From the NCBI RefSeq assembly GCF_031143425.1, contig NC_090437.1:1172642863-1172706862 (forward strand): 64,000 nucleotides of DNA, given 5' to 3'. Source of the DNA: Pleurodeles waltl. Lineage: Eukaryota > Chordata > Amphibia > Caudata > Salamandridae. Of this stretch, positions 24,354 through 35,579 are shown piece after piece. A program made the position numbers and the translations under genes. The notes below the pieces were generated by a model that saw nothing but the letters and a program-made list of their open reading frames with translations, did no database searches and was not told where the DNA came from. Within the stretch, counting starts at the first letter, position 1, and each line of letters opens with the position of its first letter.

Positions 24354-24790
24354 AACAAGCATTTGCAATGCAATAGGTCTCACGTTTGCACGAGTTAGCG
24401 GTACCAGCATTGTAAAATTCTAATTGGAAATTTCTTGCCACACAAACTAAAATAAAAAGTAAAAAAGTTGACATAAGCTAACCGATTCAAAGTGCCGCCA
24501 TGAGCGCGAAGAACAGAGACTAAAGGAAAAAGACGCTCGTTCACAGTCAAAGTTATCAGCAATAGTGCTATTATCCATTTAACAGGGTCGATAGACAAGG
24601 AGACAACAAAATCACCCTAAGAAGGGAAAAACGTAAAGCAATCATCAACAAAAACAAAGGATTTTTGAAAGGCAAACCCATGAACGAGTGATAGTGATGG
24701 GCATGCGGTGGGCATGGGTAAAAGCCCAGATATATACCAACACATCGGAAAAGCAGTGCTTGCTCGCTGCTATTCTCAACCTAAACATGG
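24354..24790 (+). repeat. Interspersed repeat R1, copy B
   Basis: Same head (AACAAGCATTTGCAATGCAA), body (GATTCAAAGTGCCGCCATGA..GCGCGAAGA, GGATTTTTGAAAGGCAAACC) and tail (GGGCATGGGTAAAAGCCCAG, CTCAACCTAAACATGG) as copies A and D, in the same orientation. Confidence 0.8.
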
Positions 24791-25619
24791 ATAAATGCAC
24801 CCTACTTTGCATACACATTGCTCTCACAGATAGGTATGGATGAATAGAAGTGTATGAAAAACACACTCTTTGCCTCTAAATTTTTGTTTTCTTCAGGGAG
24901 CTTGCTTTTCTCTGCACTCCCTGCTTGTGCAGACTTCTGTCTGGGTACCTCTCCAGGGCCTGAGGTCTTCCTCAGCAGCACCCTCATGACAGAGTTCCCT
25001 ACCTGCCTGCCTGCACTATACTTGTCGCATGGTCTGCTGGCTGGCCACTTGGGGTAGCAGATGTCAGAGTCCCACTTCTTCTGGAGGTCACAATCAAGTT
25101 GGGTCACCCCACAGAAGATACAGGGTGCCCTCCAAGGTTCCCCTGAGTAGATCCACCTGACAGCACACGTGAGCCAGTGCCTGGAAGAAGAAAATCCTAG
25201 TCCCTGGATGCCAAATAAAAACAGAAACCCTTGATTCCATCCTTACACCAGGGGTCAGGTACCTTCTCTCTTCCAGCTGGGCATTCGCTTCGCCCAGATC
25301 CAGACTGTTCTCAAAAGCGTCGTTCTTGTAAAGGGGTTTTTAAGAGGGTGTGGAAATACCTGGAAGGTAGGCACCTCCCATCAATCCTAGGATGGCATCA
25401 CTCACCCCTGTCCCAACCCTCCTGCACAGCATTTTAGGACATTTCAACACAGCGACTTAAGGTGCTCTGTTGAAAAACATCTCCGAGAGCTTGAAACCAT
25501 GTATTCAAGCTGCCACCACTGACTGGTCCCTCCCTTCCAAAATTTCAAAGGGGTGCCCCTCCTGAGTTTGGTTCCAGACATCAGATTGCCCTCCTCTGCT
25601 TCTGTGGAAGTAAATCTTC
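24791..25619. other. Unassigned; possible 3' continuation of the DIRS-like remnant
   Basis: GC-richer than the surroundings and adjoining the DIRS-like block. A minus-strand frame at 25107-24802 has no recognisable motif. It may be the decayed downstream part of that element; I cannot show it. Confidence 0.3.
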
Positions 25620-27420
25620 CAGATCAGGTGCAGTTTGGAAGGTAATTAGCACAAGCAGATCCCATCCCCATTCCCTCCTCTCCTAGAAATAAACATAATT
25701 TCTGGCTAGTGGCCCTATTGTGGGTGGTGGGGGGGTGGGTGAATGATATATTTGATGGTGCCTGTTGCGTGCCTGCTAACTGGGGTATCAGCCCACAACA
25801 CCTCAGCGGGCCTTGGACTACTCTGCCTCGCAACTCAGAGTCAAGTTCCAACAGGCTTGGCTCTCTCCAGTAGAAGTAAAGTTGAAATGAATTACTTGAG
25901 AAGGACCCACATCCTTCCCAACATAAGAAACACTTTCTTACAGTGACCCTAAACAGTAGATCTTTGAACTGATATTGTTGTCCACTTACTACAAACCGCA
26001 GGTAGTGCCGAGCCGGGGTTATGGGATATGGAAGCAGAAGTCCTTGTCGAAAAAGGTCACCATGAAGTCCCCTGTTCAGAACAATGTGATGACCATGTGG
26101 GAGTACTCCGACAGGTTACAGTAGCTTAACCGCCTGAAGTCCAGGAAGGAAAGTAGGGTGCCATTGTTGCTTGAGATCATGGAGTACAGGAAGTAGACCT
26201 CTTTGCTGTACCTGTGCTATTGAGCTAGTGCCCTGACACATTTGACAAGCATACCCTATACGTTCTTTTTCAGCAGCCACAGACGAGCACTGCTGATGAT
26301 ATGGTGATAAGGCAGACTATCTGGGAGCATAGTGTGGAACTCTAGGCAGCAACCATGCTATTCCAATGGAGGGCACCTGGAGTGCAACCACTTATTTCTT
26401 CCCATTGGGAAAGAACAAGCTGTCTTCCCCCGACAGATATTGTTTGATTGGTGGGTGATCATAGGGGAGTCAAGGCTTAGAGGCAGGGGTCCACTGGTGG
26501 AGCCCCCGCTCCTCTTACCTCACAGTATTTGCCCATGCCAAAGGGTGTGGAGCCCTGCATCTCCTGACAAGGCTGTTGGTGCTAGTATCACTATTTGTGT
26601 GGAGTCCTAGATCTTTTCAGCTCCTTTCCCTTGCTGCTTCCAAGAGTCAAATATAGGCACTGAGGTCTTCAGGGTGCCTATCGCCATGGCTGGCTGGGTC
26701 CTTTTTTGTTTTCTCTTACAGTGTGGATTTGGGGCCTGAACAGATGCATGCCATCAAAGGGCACATTCAGGAGATGGTGCAGTACCTCGGGCGTAAAGTC
26801 AGAGACCCTAAGACCGGTGTAGCAGCAGAGGAGACCAGTGTTCACTTCTCTTGAGGCAGAGTCGACAGAATCCAATGCACCTCTGATATTGCCTTTGGAA
26901 AAGATCTTCCTCTCATCCAAGAGTTCCTGTCCCCTCTTTGAATGAGTCTCCAGAATTTCACTAACTCCTCCATCACCATGGGAAGATCTTGCGCAAACAA
27001 CATGGTCCTGGAGAGAGTCACAACAAGGAAATCATCCTCCTCTTATAAAACATGCATCTTCACATTGTGAAATTGTGATGCAATTTGTACACAGTGGGGT
27101 CATCAGGGATAGGTAGCCTTGAAAGTGTAAGGCGTCTTGGTCTGGTTTGGCCTGAAGGTCTACCTGGCAATCCTCCTAGAAGTCCTCCACCTCCCCGGGA
27201 ACAGTAGGGTCATAATATGGACCACTGGACTGCATATGCTACCCTGATATCTGTCTGTTTGCATGTACCATGGTGAGGACTCTGATGTAGGTGGAAGAGC
27301 ATGGGAGAGGTGGTGGCAGTAGATATGTAGGAGCCCCCAAGGGCTGAATGTAGTGGAGGTGGGCTAGATGCCCTATCTCCGACTTTCTTCAGAGTAGGAG
27401 CGAGCTGTTCCAAACACAGC
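25620..27420 (-). mobile_element. DIRS-like retrotransposon remnant (gag C-terminal part and reverse transcriptase)
   Basis: DIRS elements copy via reverse transcriptase and integrate with a tyrosine recombinase. On the minus strand, in order: an open gag-like piece (26920-26678); RT start ISVGGRQLVLSQWEEI (around 26450-26405); SFLDFRRLSYC (26140s); and GDFMVTFFDKDFCFHIP (26065-26015). The last corresponds to the RT motif with the first catalytic Asp (xLKDAYFHI type). The intervening frames carry many stops. No YxDD box, RNase H, methylase or recombinase was recognised. Boundaries are approximate. Confidence 0.7.
26678..26920 (-). pseudogene. DIRS-like gag fragment
   Basis: 80 open codons with ALDSVDSASREVNTGLLCCY, LRVSDFTPEVLHHLLNVPFD and GMHLFRP. 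From memory, amphibian DIRS gag proteins have the equivalent stretch (A-S-R-A.. RR..WLR-SGF..E-Q..-LN-PFDG..LF). The following codons reach a stop before the RT part. Flanking frames are broken, so this is a relic. Confidence 0.65.
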
Positions 27421-30400
27421 AAGTCTTTTTTACCTTTTTTTTTTTTTTCTAAAGAGATTGCGAGTGTTTGTGGACCTTTTTGTAAGGGAGGCCTGGCAAG
27501 ATTGGGGCCTCAATGGAGTTCGACCTCAGTCTAAGTTTCTTTCTAAGAAAATTTGAGTGAGGATCTGGTTGCCAGCTTCATAGTAGATTTTGTATGAGAT
27601 TAGTGCTTCAAGTTTGAGGCAGCGTGATGGGCAGTGTAGTACCCTTTGCTGAAGGCTTGCTCGGAGCAGAGTTAGCCTCTCACAGTCGGACGTGTCCACA
27701 TCCAGACTTGGACCAGTGGAGCAGTGCCTTTTTAGGTGAGGTTAAGGGCTCAATGCCAGCCTCTGTAAACCCAAAGGTAAAAAAGACCTTAGGGAGGGAA
27801 AAGGTGACTGCTGCAGCAAAGCAATGTTGGCAGCTACATTTTTCATTTTTGTCCTTGTTGGAAATTTTAACACCAAAACTCAAGGCCTCAGTGGGACCCT
27901 AAAGTCATCATTATGGCCTTTTAGAATCCTTGTCAGCCACAGTGTCATGCCTTGCCCAGTTGGATCTTTTTGACCTTCATAATTTTTTCTATGTTAGAAG
28001 ATAAAACAGTAGACAAGGCAGCACCATTGGGGGTGCATTCGATCCATGCTCCTTTGCAGTTGGCCCAAAAAAGGCATTTAGAACTCAGTTATCTGCACCA
28101 CTGACTAACAATTGCATGTTTTGCCACTAAAATGTTAAGAATAAATTTCCCCAGATCCTCTGATGCAACTTAATTTTTTTGTTCTTTAGGCCTTATTATG
28201 CTCACCAAATGGTTGTTCTTTCTACTAAACTGGGTTTGGAAATTCCAATTGGTTTCTAGACTTTAATGTTGTTTTGTCACTGCTTAAACATTGTTCATAC
28301 TTTTTTTAATAAAATGTCTTTTGCTTTATTCGACAGCTGTGAAGGTAAGCGCAGGTTTTCTTGCTGACGGTGTATTTGCATAACAAGGAATTTGTTTCTT
28401 AACTTCCACTCTAAGTTAATCCATGATCCTCCAAATACCAACACAAGATCCCTCAGTAAAAAGACTGGATCAAAGAACAGATTCACCTGCTCTACCTGTG
28501 TGAAAATAGAGATGAACATCCAAGGGTTTAAGTCTTTGATTGAACTGTTTAACACAGGAAAGCTTCACTGTAGCACATCACACAATGGAGGACAGTATCC
28601 TTAATGTGCACAGGTCTATATCGGGTCCACCCGAGTCTATATTCGCACAAATTACTCATAAATGAACTATCTGTACTGGCTAACTTGGGACTTAAAACAA
28701 GTTTAATGATTAACTGTTATCGGTCATCGAAGAGCAGTATACAGATTTTTGAAACATTCCTCCAAAGATGTTTATGTTATACAAACTTAACTATCAAATG
28801 AAAATAGTTACTGGATGGTTAGGCAAATCAAGGTACAGAAGATGCAAATATGCAACAGGCAAATAGGCAGCTTAGAGGAGTAAACTAAATTACATTTTTT
28901 TTTAGCAGAAAAAGATCAATATCAAAGGAAGTAATAAATATAAAAGAAAGATACAATCACACTAAAACACAGAACAAAATTATTGAGTCAGACAGAACTC
29001 AAAGTAATTCAGATATGAACCATAAACTGGAAAAAAGAGTGTTTCGCTTACAAATAAATACACTTCATTAAGATATGAACGTTCAGTTATGCAGATGAGG
29101 CCACCTCCCCAAGACCAGAAGTTTACAAAACAGTGAAATCAGCAAATAACTACAGGACTCAGTGTACCAGAGTGTGAAAACTGATGAACGCACAGGTCAA
29201 GTGGAATAGGGAGAGGCGAAAACAGACTCTCTAGTTACTTGAAAAATGAAACGGTGCTCCCTCTAACCTCTCCAAGAACATTCTGGCAGCAAAGCGTATT
29301 CTTCTCTCACCCTTCACCCACTATGGTCCCCCAACTAGCCCCGCTGCAAACTGCTGCTGGACATTAGAGGGTGAGAGAAAAAATAGGACCAGAGAGGAGA
29401 GGAGCGGATACAGCAAATTAAGAGGGAACTATTGAAAAGTGTGTCACTTGTGCGCTTTCATAAATATATAGAGACTATAATTACTCGTTTGCAAAGTACA
29501 AAAAAGAAAGGCTTGGCATTATGTTTGGGATGATTGCTCTTAGGCTGTCAATTCCTTCTTCAATTATAGGTGGGGTAATACCCTACACACCTTACAAACC
29601 GTGGGTAACATTAAAAAAAAAAAACCTTCAACACCAAAGGAGGTAATGGTGTTTGCAATAATATAGCAGAGAAGGATCCGCTCATAAATCTTTGTGTACG
29701 CTACATGTCAACTTTGATGCGTAAAACTCAAAATGTTATGAGAGGACACGAATGAAGGACCTTGAATCAGAGAATCAGAACCTACACATATTATTCATAG
29801 ATGGATTCAACAGACATTACACAACAGATGGACTCAACAACCTTGGTACAACTGGATGTTTGGCTGGTCCACTGTAGTGCTAAGTGTGGAGTCAAGGGTG
29901 GGGAAAATGGATATTCACTAGTGGAAATGGCAGAGTGAGGGCACTAGGAAAGCTGGGAAACTCACAAAGCGGAACTTTTTTGACTATTCACCTACAGTGT
30001 TAATGTGTTTTACATTCAACCTGTGTGCTCAAATTTATGGACAAAAGAAAGTTGGCTTATGTGCAGAAATTGAATGTGAACCATAAAGTTGGGACTGAAC
30101 ATTCAAAACACCTCCACTGACTTTCTTGGTGTACCAGAAGAGGTTCCTTCATCTAGAAGGACATTTCCCAAGTGAATAAAAAAAAAAAAAATGTGAATTT
30201 GTGGCTTAAAAATAACTGTAAATCTAACGGAATTTTAACAGGATTAGAGTATTAACAGAAACATATATAAATATATATTGTAGTTTTCGTAGTGTGTGAC
30301 TAAGAGTACTCTGTTTATGGAAATCGTCAGTGTATGGCTCCAAATCTTGAAGGAACTATTTTGGGAACAAGTACCAGGGTGCCTTCCAATAACCAGTCAG

Positions 30401-31064
30401 CTTTTCCACGACTGAAAGTTGCACACGAGTCTGCAAACATTCTACAATCACACCCAACATCTTGACCAAAAGGGCTGCATAATTAATGCTTGGGTGGGAG
30501 GGGCCTTCATCTCGGACAATAGGCGCTACAGAAGTGGCCTACAATGTGCAATAAATTCATTACGCTCAAACGAGATTAAGTTCAAACAAATATGGTTCGT
30601 TCACCATGTGAGGAATTCCACTGCAGCATTTAATACCTTTGAGTACTTTGAGGAGGGGGGGGGGGGGGGCGAGTAATGAACTAGTTGCTTAATCTAGATA
30701 CAGCCCAGCGCCTTCTGCATGACTGTCTTCACATTATGGTGGAGGAAAGAGTAAAAGGCTGAAAACTGCCCATCACTCAGCAATCCCCTTCAGACATCTC
30801 CATTCCTCACCCCCTCCACAAACCTCCCTCGCCCTTAACCACGCTCATTATAAAGGACTTTAGCCTCTCTGCAAATGTGGCTTAGCATCCAGGTTATTGG
30901 GCTGCAAAGCATACATTACGCGGGGGGAAAAGCTGTTCTTGGCAATTCATGTTGAAAGTTCAGACGATTCCAGCTCAACAATTTCCAAGGAGTTAATTCC
31001 GTGAAATTCGGCATGATGCAACACGAGACACACAGCAGAACATGACACCGCCTATTTCACTGAC
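27421..31064. other. Unassigned intronic sequence
   Basis: 3.6 kb, AT-rich, with a T-run at 27437-27449, an A-run at 30180-30191 and a G-run at about 30654-30669. Open frames of 60-92 codons show no family motif. No exon recognised up to the donor of the AFAP1 ATG exon. Confidence 0.45.
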
Positions 31065-31191
31065 CTCTGGATGACTGGATCCGCTGGAGAATGTTACATA
31101 GGAGGGCTTTTTTCTCCCTGACAGTCACTGTGAGATATTCATGGTCCAGGAGCTCGAGGAACAGCCGCAGCTCAACTATTAACTCTTCCAT
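31065..31191 (-). CDS. AFAP1: AFAP1 first coding exon (residues 1-42 plus one base of codon 43)
   Basis: This exon carries the start codon (31191-31189) of actin filament-associated protein 1, a cytoplasmic adaptor that cross-links actin filaments and binds Src-family kinases and PKC. Seen: the acceptor AG at 31195-31194 follows a pyrimidine-rich tract, two untranslated bases come next, then the ATG. The reading frame is open for 42 codons and ends at a GT donor (31064-31063; GTCAGT). The peptide begins [20 protein letters not shown] and continues [20 protein letters not shown]. From memory this is almost identical to the N terminus of vertebrate AFAP1, with small differences such as VTV for STV. 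The paralogues AFAP1L1 and AFAP1L2 start differently. The intron phase is 1 (last coding base G), which fits the AA that opens the next exon at 6708. I saw no upstream in-frame extension; the 5' untranslated exon and promoter must lie elsewhere. No frameshift or stop is present, so the exon looks functional. Confidence 0.93.
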
Positions 31192-31195
31192 ATCT

Positions 31196-32118
31196 GAAAG
31201 GGAAAACAAGAGGTCATCTGTGGGGTCAGCAGAAACAGAAGTCTAGGCAGCCAAGCCCTGCTCAAGCTTGTCACTCAAATACTGAGGACCCTGCGCCCCC
31301 TTCAAAAGGAATGTTCTCCCTACATATCAGATAGGATGCATCAACATCTGCATTTAGGAGGGACTTTAACCAACACTTTCTTTAAAAAAATAACAAAAAA
31401 ACTTACAGAAAATGCACCTGTTGGCTGAACCCCCAACTAACTACTGCACTAACATAATGTAGAATCCCCGCAACAACGTAAATTGTTTTCCATGCACCTG
31501 CACTATGTATTAATTACCCATACATGTTTTGAAACATTCTACTCTGTCCTCCCACCCCCAGGTCTTCCATTTAGCATACACTCTATTAAGAACGATGGTA
31601 TATAGAATTATAGATGGGTAACAGTGAATTACAGGGATGTTTTTAACTGAGGGGTTAGGAGTATATCTACAAAATGTGATTTCTCCCTCCACTTCATATT
31701 TTCCATCTCGAATCACACTCACTGAGATAAAATAGCAAACAAACAAAATCCCCGCATTCACATCTAACTGCAATAGACTAACATACTCTATCAAGCTGGA
31801 TTACTAGTGGGTTGTGTAAATACCGACTGCTCCTCAATCTGTCCTTTTCTGCTTTAGGTAATTACTTGTTGGTTTATGCTTTCATATCAGAAACAAGATG
31901 GCCCTACTTATTCCTCTTGCCATTTGTGCTGCACGCAGTCACCCTGACCAAGTGTCCTGCAAGTTTAAAGTGATGCGTAGTTTCGCTGCTCCTTAAGTGT
32001 GGAGTAAACACTATCTATCCTTAAATAGATTTGCTTTTTTGGATGCTAGTCATGTAGAGGCAGTAGAAAATAACTTCTGGTCAATAAACCCCCTCTCCTT
32101 GGGTCGGATTTTGGGTCA
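31196..32118. other. Unassigned intronic sequence upstream of the AFAP1 ATG exon
   Basis: It begins with the pyrimidine-rich acceptor tract (GTTTTCCCTTTCAG on the minus strand). No other structure was recognised. Confidence 0.45.
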
Positions 32119-32126
32119 ATGCTGGG

Positions 32127-32910
32127 CAGTGGCGGCCGGCAGCTTTAGGAGGGAGGGGGCGGGCGGGGCACACACACACACACACACACACAAACACTAA
32201 TTCTTTCACACACAGACACGCACGCACATTCATTAACATACCATTCAAACATGTACGCACACACCAAACATTCATTTTAAAAGATCGCACACACTCATTT
32301 TTTCACACGCACATCCATTAACAACACTCATAACACTCAAACATGCATGCGCGCACCAAACATTCAATTTAAAACATCACACACACACACACACACACAC
32401 ACACTTACCTTCAGCCTCCAGGTCCCAGGAGGGTTGGGACTGCTGCCTTCCCTCATTGGCTGACCTCAGATCAGCCAATGAGGGAAGGCAGCAGTCCCAG
32501 CCTCGTCACAGAGTGAGATGGGGTCAGTGAGACTGCTGACCCCACCCCACTCTGTGACAAAGAGTCACAGATTGACACTCGCCCTGGGCGCTTCAGGGCT
32601 TAAACCTGAAGCGCCCAGGACGAGTGTCTAGGGGTGACGCTTTCCTCGTCACCCAGGGGAGGGCCTCGAGGCACCTTTGCGGAGGTCACGCCCATAGGAG
32701 CTGTGACCTCCTCAGCCCAGCAAAGTTCAGCTAAGGCAGCCAGGAGTCTGCGCAAATCGCGCATGGATCACTCCTGGCTGTCTGAGCTGAAAATGAAGAG
32801 TGTCTGTCAGGCTGGCCTTTGTTCAGCCTGACAGACACTCTTCATGAGGGGCAAAAGGTGGGGGGGTGGGGGGAGGTGGCCCCTCCGCTATAAAGGACGG
32901 GCCGCCACTG
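32127..32910. mobile_element. Non-autonomous hAT transposon with serial hairpins
   Basis: The terminal inverted repeat is CAGTGGCGGCC at 32127 and GGCCGCCACTG ending at 32910. It is flanked by perfect 8-bp direct repeats ATGCTGGG (32119-32126 and 32911-32918). An 8-bp duplication with CAG-G-GGC ends is the hallmark of hAT insertions. The 784-bp interior has no transposase frame. It holds two CA microsatellites (about 32169-32190 and 32382-32404) and seven consecutive hairpins between 32436 and 32843. Preservation of the duplication and the arms suggests a fairly young insertion. Confidence 0.9.
32436..32843. repeat. Cascade of seven inverted repeats inside the hAT element
   Basis: Perfect or near-perfect hairpins: 32436-32498 (28-bp arms, 7-base loop); 32505-32558 (10 bp plus nested 8 bp); 32574-32628 (24-bp arms, one mismatch); 32632-32654 (8 bp); 32682-32710 (8 bp); 32737-32780 (11 bp); 32795-32843 (20-bp arms, 9-base loop). 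They do not overlap and do not share sequence, so they are not one unit repeated. Confidence 0.9.
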
Positions 32911-32918
32911 ATGCTGGG

Positions 32919-34012
32919 TATACATCATTTTGGTTTGAACTCCTGGCTGGTCCTATTAATGAATTGAAATGTGGAAGGTGGAGCTAAGGGTGCATCTGTA
33001 CAGCACACTAACACTCAAGTAAAGTAGAGGAAGGGGTTTTAAAATACACCCTTTTACCGTTAGTTTATGAGACTCTCATCAATGTGAATGGATATGCCAT
33101 AACTAGGTTATATCGGTCACACTACATAACACCAATCAATATTTTAAGGACTGCCTGCAAATCATGTCATGCATGACAGTGAGTAAAAGAATAGTTTCTT
33201 TTTCCTGCCAATCTGCATTACAGTATCAGCTAAATAAAGAGTGAATGCACTTTTATTACCTGAGATTTGTTCCCGGAGTGTTCTTGGCTGAATTTAATGG
33301 TTTCTGTAATACAAACGATTTACCTTCAATCTTAGTCACCTGTCCCTGTGACAATATGTCGGCCCACAGCACAATACACACGTTATTTTGTGAATTTTAC
33401 AAAATACAGAGAAAGTGATTGACTTTTCTGTTGTTGAGGTCCCATAATTTTGTACAATGTCGGCCTGCGTATCTGTTTTTACAAACTTCACCGACTGTTT
33501 ACATTTGTAATATTGTGTCAAGGGTCTTATGGGCTGTGATCAACTGCAGAAAGACACTGCAAGCCTGAAAAAAAACGTCTCCACGCGGTCCTCATTTTTA
33601 ATTTTAAATACAATATGCCTATTTAGATGATGTTTCTAATGCTCGTGTTTAATGTTTCATCGGGTTAGAGAGTATATGCTTTTATGATTAAGTTAAATCA
33701 AATAAAGTTTATTTTGAATCGACTCTTAAATTTAACATGGAACTATGTAACGTTATTTAGAACATCTGAGCTAATAAACGCACATTAACACTTTACTACA
33801 GTGCAAATGTCAAAATGAAGTTTATTGACATGAAACTGTGTTACTTCTTTACTATTGCAAGCAACAATTACGTTAATTAGGGAAACAACTTTTCTTATAG
33901 TCACCAGTCCTCAATGTGATTGTATCATAGTGCTCAAATTTAAACCCTTGTCCTGGCTTTGATTAAATATCTTTTATTAAAACAAGTACTACACATGAAA
34001 CATAACATGGCA
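32919..34012. other. Unassigned intronic sequence
   Basis: AT-rich, nothing recognised; it ends at the TA target site of the Tc1 element. Confidence 0.45.
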
Positions 34013-34014
34013 TA

Positions 34015-35577
34015 CAGGGAGTGCAGAATTATTAGGCAAATTAGTATTTTGACCACATCATCCTCTTTATGCATGTTGTCTTACTCCAAGCTGTATAGGC
34101 TCGAAAGCCTACTACCAATTAAGCATATTAGGTGATGTGCATCTCTGTAATGAGAAGGGGTGTGGTCTAATGACATCAACACCCTATATCAGGTGTGCAT
34201 AATTATTAGGCAACTTCCTTTCCTTTGGCAAAATGGGTCAAAAGAAGGACTTGACAGGCTCAGAAAAGTCAAAAATAGTGAGATATCTTGCAGAGGGATG
34301 CAGCACTCTTAAAATTGCAAAGCTTCTGAAGCGTGATCATCGAACAATCAAGCGTTTCATTCAAAATAGTCAACAGGGTCGCAAGAAGCGTGTGGAAAAA
34401 CCAAGGCGCAAAATAACTGCCCATGAACTGAGAAAAGTCAAGCGTGCAGCTGCCACGATGCCACTTGCCACCAGTTTGGCCATATTTCAGAGCTGCAACA
34501 TCACTGGAGTGCCCAAAAGCACAAGGTGTGCAATACTCAGAGACATGGCCAAGGTAAGAAAGGCTGAAAGACGACCACCACTGAACAAGACACACAAGCT
34601 GAAATGTCAAGACTGGGCCAAGAAATATCTCAAGACTGATTTTTCTAAGGTTTTATGGACTGATGAAATGAGAGTGAGTCTTGATGGGCCAGATGGATGG
34701 GCCCGTGGCTGGATTGGTAAAGGGCAGAGAGCTCCAGTCCGACTCAGACGCCAGCAAGGTGGAGGTGGAGTACTGGTTTGGGCTGGTATCATCAAAGATG
34801 AGCCTGTGGGGCCTTTTCGGGTTGAGGATGGAGTCAAGCTCAACTCCCAGTCCTACTGCCAGTTCATGGAAGACACCTTCTTCAAGCAGTGGTGCAGGAA
34901 GAAGTCTGCATCCTTCAAGAAAAACATGATTTTCATGCAGGACAATGCTCCATCACACGCGTCCAAGTACTCCACAGCGTGGCTGGCAAGAAAGGGTATA
35001 AAAGAAGGAAATCTAATGGCATGGCCTCCTTGTTCACCTGATCTGAACCCCATTGAGAACCTGTGGTCCATCATCAAATGTGAGATTTACAAGGAGGGAA
35101 AACAGTACACCTCTCTGAACAGTGTCTGGGAGGCTGTGGTTGCTGCTGCACCCATTGTTGATGGTGAACAGATCAAAACACTGACAGAATCCATGGATGG
35201 CAGGCTTTTGAGTGTCCTTGCAAAGAAAGGTGGCTATATTGGTCACTGATTTGTTTTTGTTTTGTTTTTGAATGTCAGAAATGTATATTTGTCAATGTTG
35301 AGATGTTATATTGGTTTCACTGGTAATGATAAATAATTGAAATGGGTATATATTTTTTTTTGTTAAGTTGCCTAATAATTATGCACAGTGATAGTCACCT
35401 GCACACACAGATATCCCCCTAACATAGCTAAAACTAAAAACAAACTAAAAACTACTTCCAAAAATATTCAGTTTTGATATTAATGAGTTTTTTGGGTTCA
35501 TTGAGAACATGGTTGTTGTTCAATAATAAAATTAATCCTCAAAAATACAACTTGCCTAATAATTCTGCACTCTCTTG
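34015..35577 (+). mobile_element. Complete Tc1/mariner transposon with IR/DR ends
   Basis: TA target duplications lie at 34013-34014 and 35578-35579. The left end (CAGGGAGTGC..) and right end (complement CAAGAGAGTGC..) carry GTGCAGAATTATTAGGCAA-type terminal repeats. A second copy of the motif lies inside each end (GCATAATTATTAGGCAACTT at 34197-34216; its complement at 35365-35384), giving the inner and outer direct repeats known from Sleeping Beauty-like Tc1 elements. Between them is an uninterrupted transposase frame. Total length is 1,563 bp, the usual size. The ends agree closely and the frame is open, so the copy looks recent. Confidence 0.95.
34233..35249 (+). CDS. Tc1-type transposase, DD37E spacing (338 aa)
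   Basis: This enzyme binds the terminal repeats and performs cut-and-paste transposition at TA sites in the nucleus. The N-terminal half has two helix-turn-helix segments of the paired-like DNA-binding domain (residues about 7-43, LTGSEKSKIVRYLAEGCSTL onward; and about 61-105). A basic linker lies between them (GRKKRVEKPRRK, 49-60), where Tc1 proteins carry a GRPR-like hook and nuclear signal. Catalytic residues are Asp144 in LWTDEMRV, Asp237 in FMQDNAPSHAS and Glu275 in SPDLNPIENLW. A glycine-rich stretch (176-179) lies between the first two. The second Asp and the Glu are 37 residues apart, not 34 as in classic Tc1. The length is normal and no stop or frameshift is seen. The start is the first ATG after a TATA-like CTATATC at 34184-34190. 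The frame runs opposite to AFAP1, inside its intron. Whether it is transcribed cannot be read from sequence. Confidence 0.95.
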   Translation: MGQKKDLTGSEKSKIVRYLAEGCSTLKIAKLLKRDHRTIKRFIQNSQQGRKKRVEKPRRKITAHELRKVKRAAATMPLATSLAIFQSCNITGVPKSTRCAILRDMAKVRKAERRPPLNKTHKLKCQDWAKKYLKTDFSKVLWTDEMRVSLDGPDGWARGWIGKGQRAPVRLRRQQGGGGVLVWAGIIKDEPVGPFRVEDGVKLNSQSYCQFMEDTFFKQWCRKKSASFKKNMIFMQDNAPSHASKYSTAWLARKGIKEGNLMAWPPCSPDLNPIENLWSIIKCEIYKEGKQYTSLNSVWEAVVAAAPIVDGEQIKTLTESMDGRLLSVLAKKGGYIGH

Positions 35578-35579
35578 TA

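Larger units (their letters stand above)
6709..31064 (-). other. AFAP1: AFAP1 intron 2 (24,356 bp)
   Basis: The span is bounded by the GT donor at 31064-31063 and the AG acceptor at 6710-6709, phase 1. It is filled with mobile-element debris listed separately (G-rich element, R1 copies, L1, CR1/L2-like, DIRS-like) and unassigned AT-rich sequence. No further exon with AFAP1 similarity was recognised inside it. Confidence 0.85.

Noticed and set aside
32081..32290. 69-codon minus-strand frame with VCVCVC repeat
   Set aside because: Translation of the CA microsatellite at the hAT element's left side.
34269..35246. Minus-strand frames of 70-113 codons across the Tc1 element
   Set aside because: Antisense shadows of the transposase frame.
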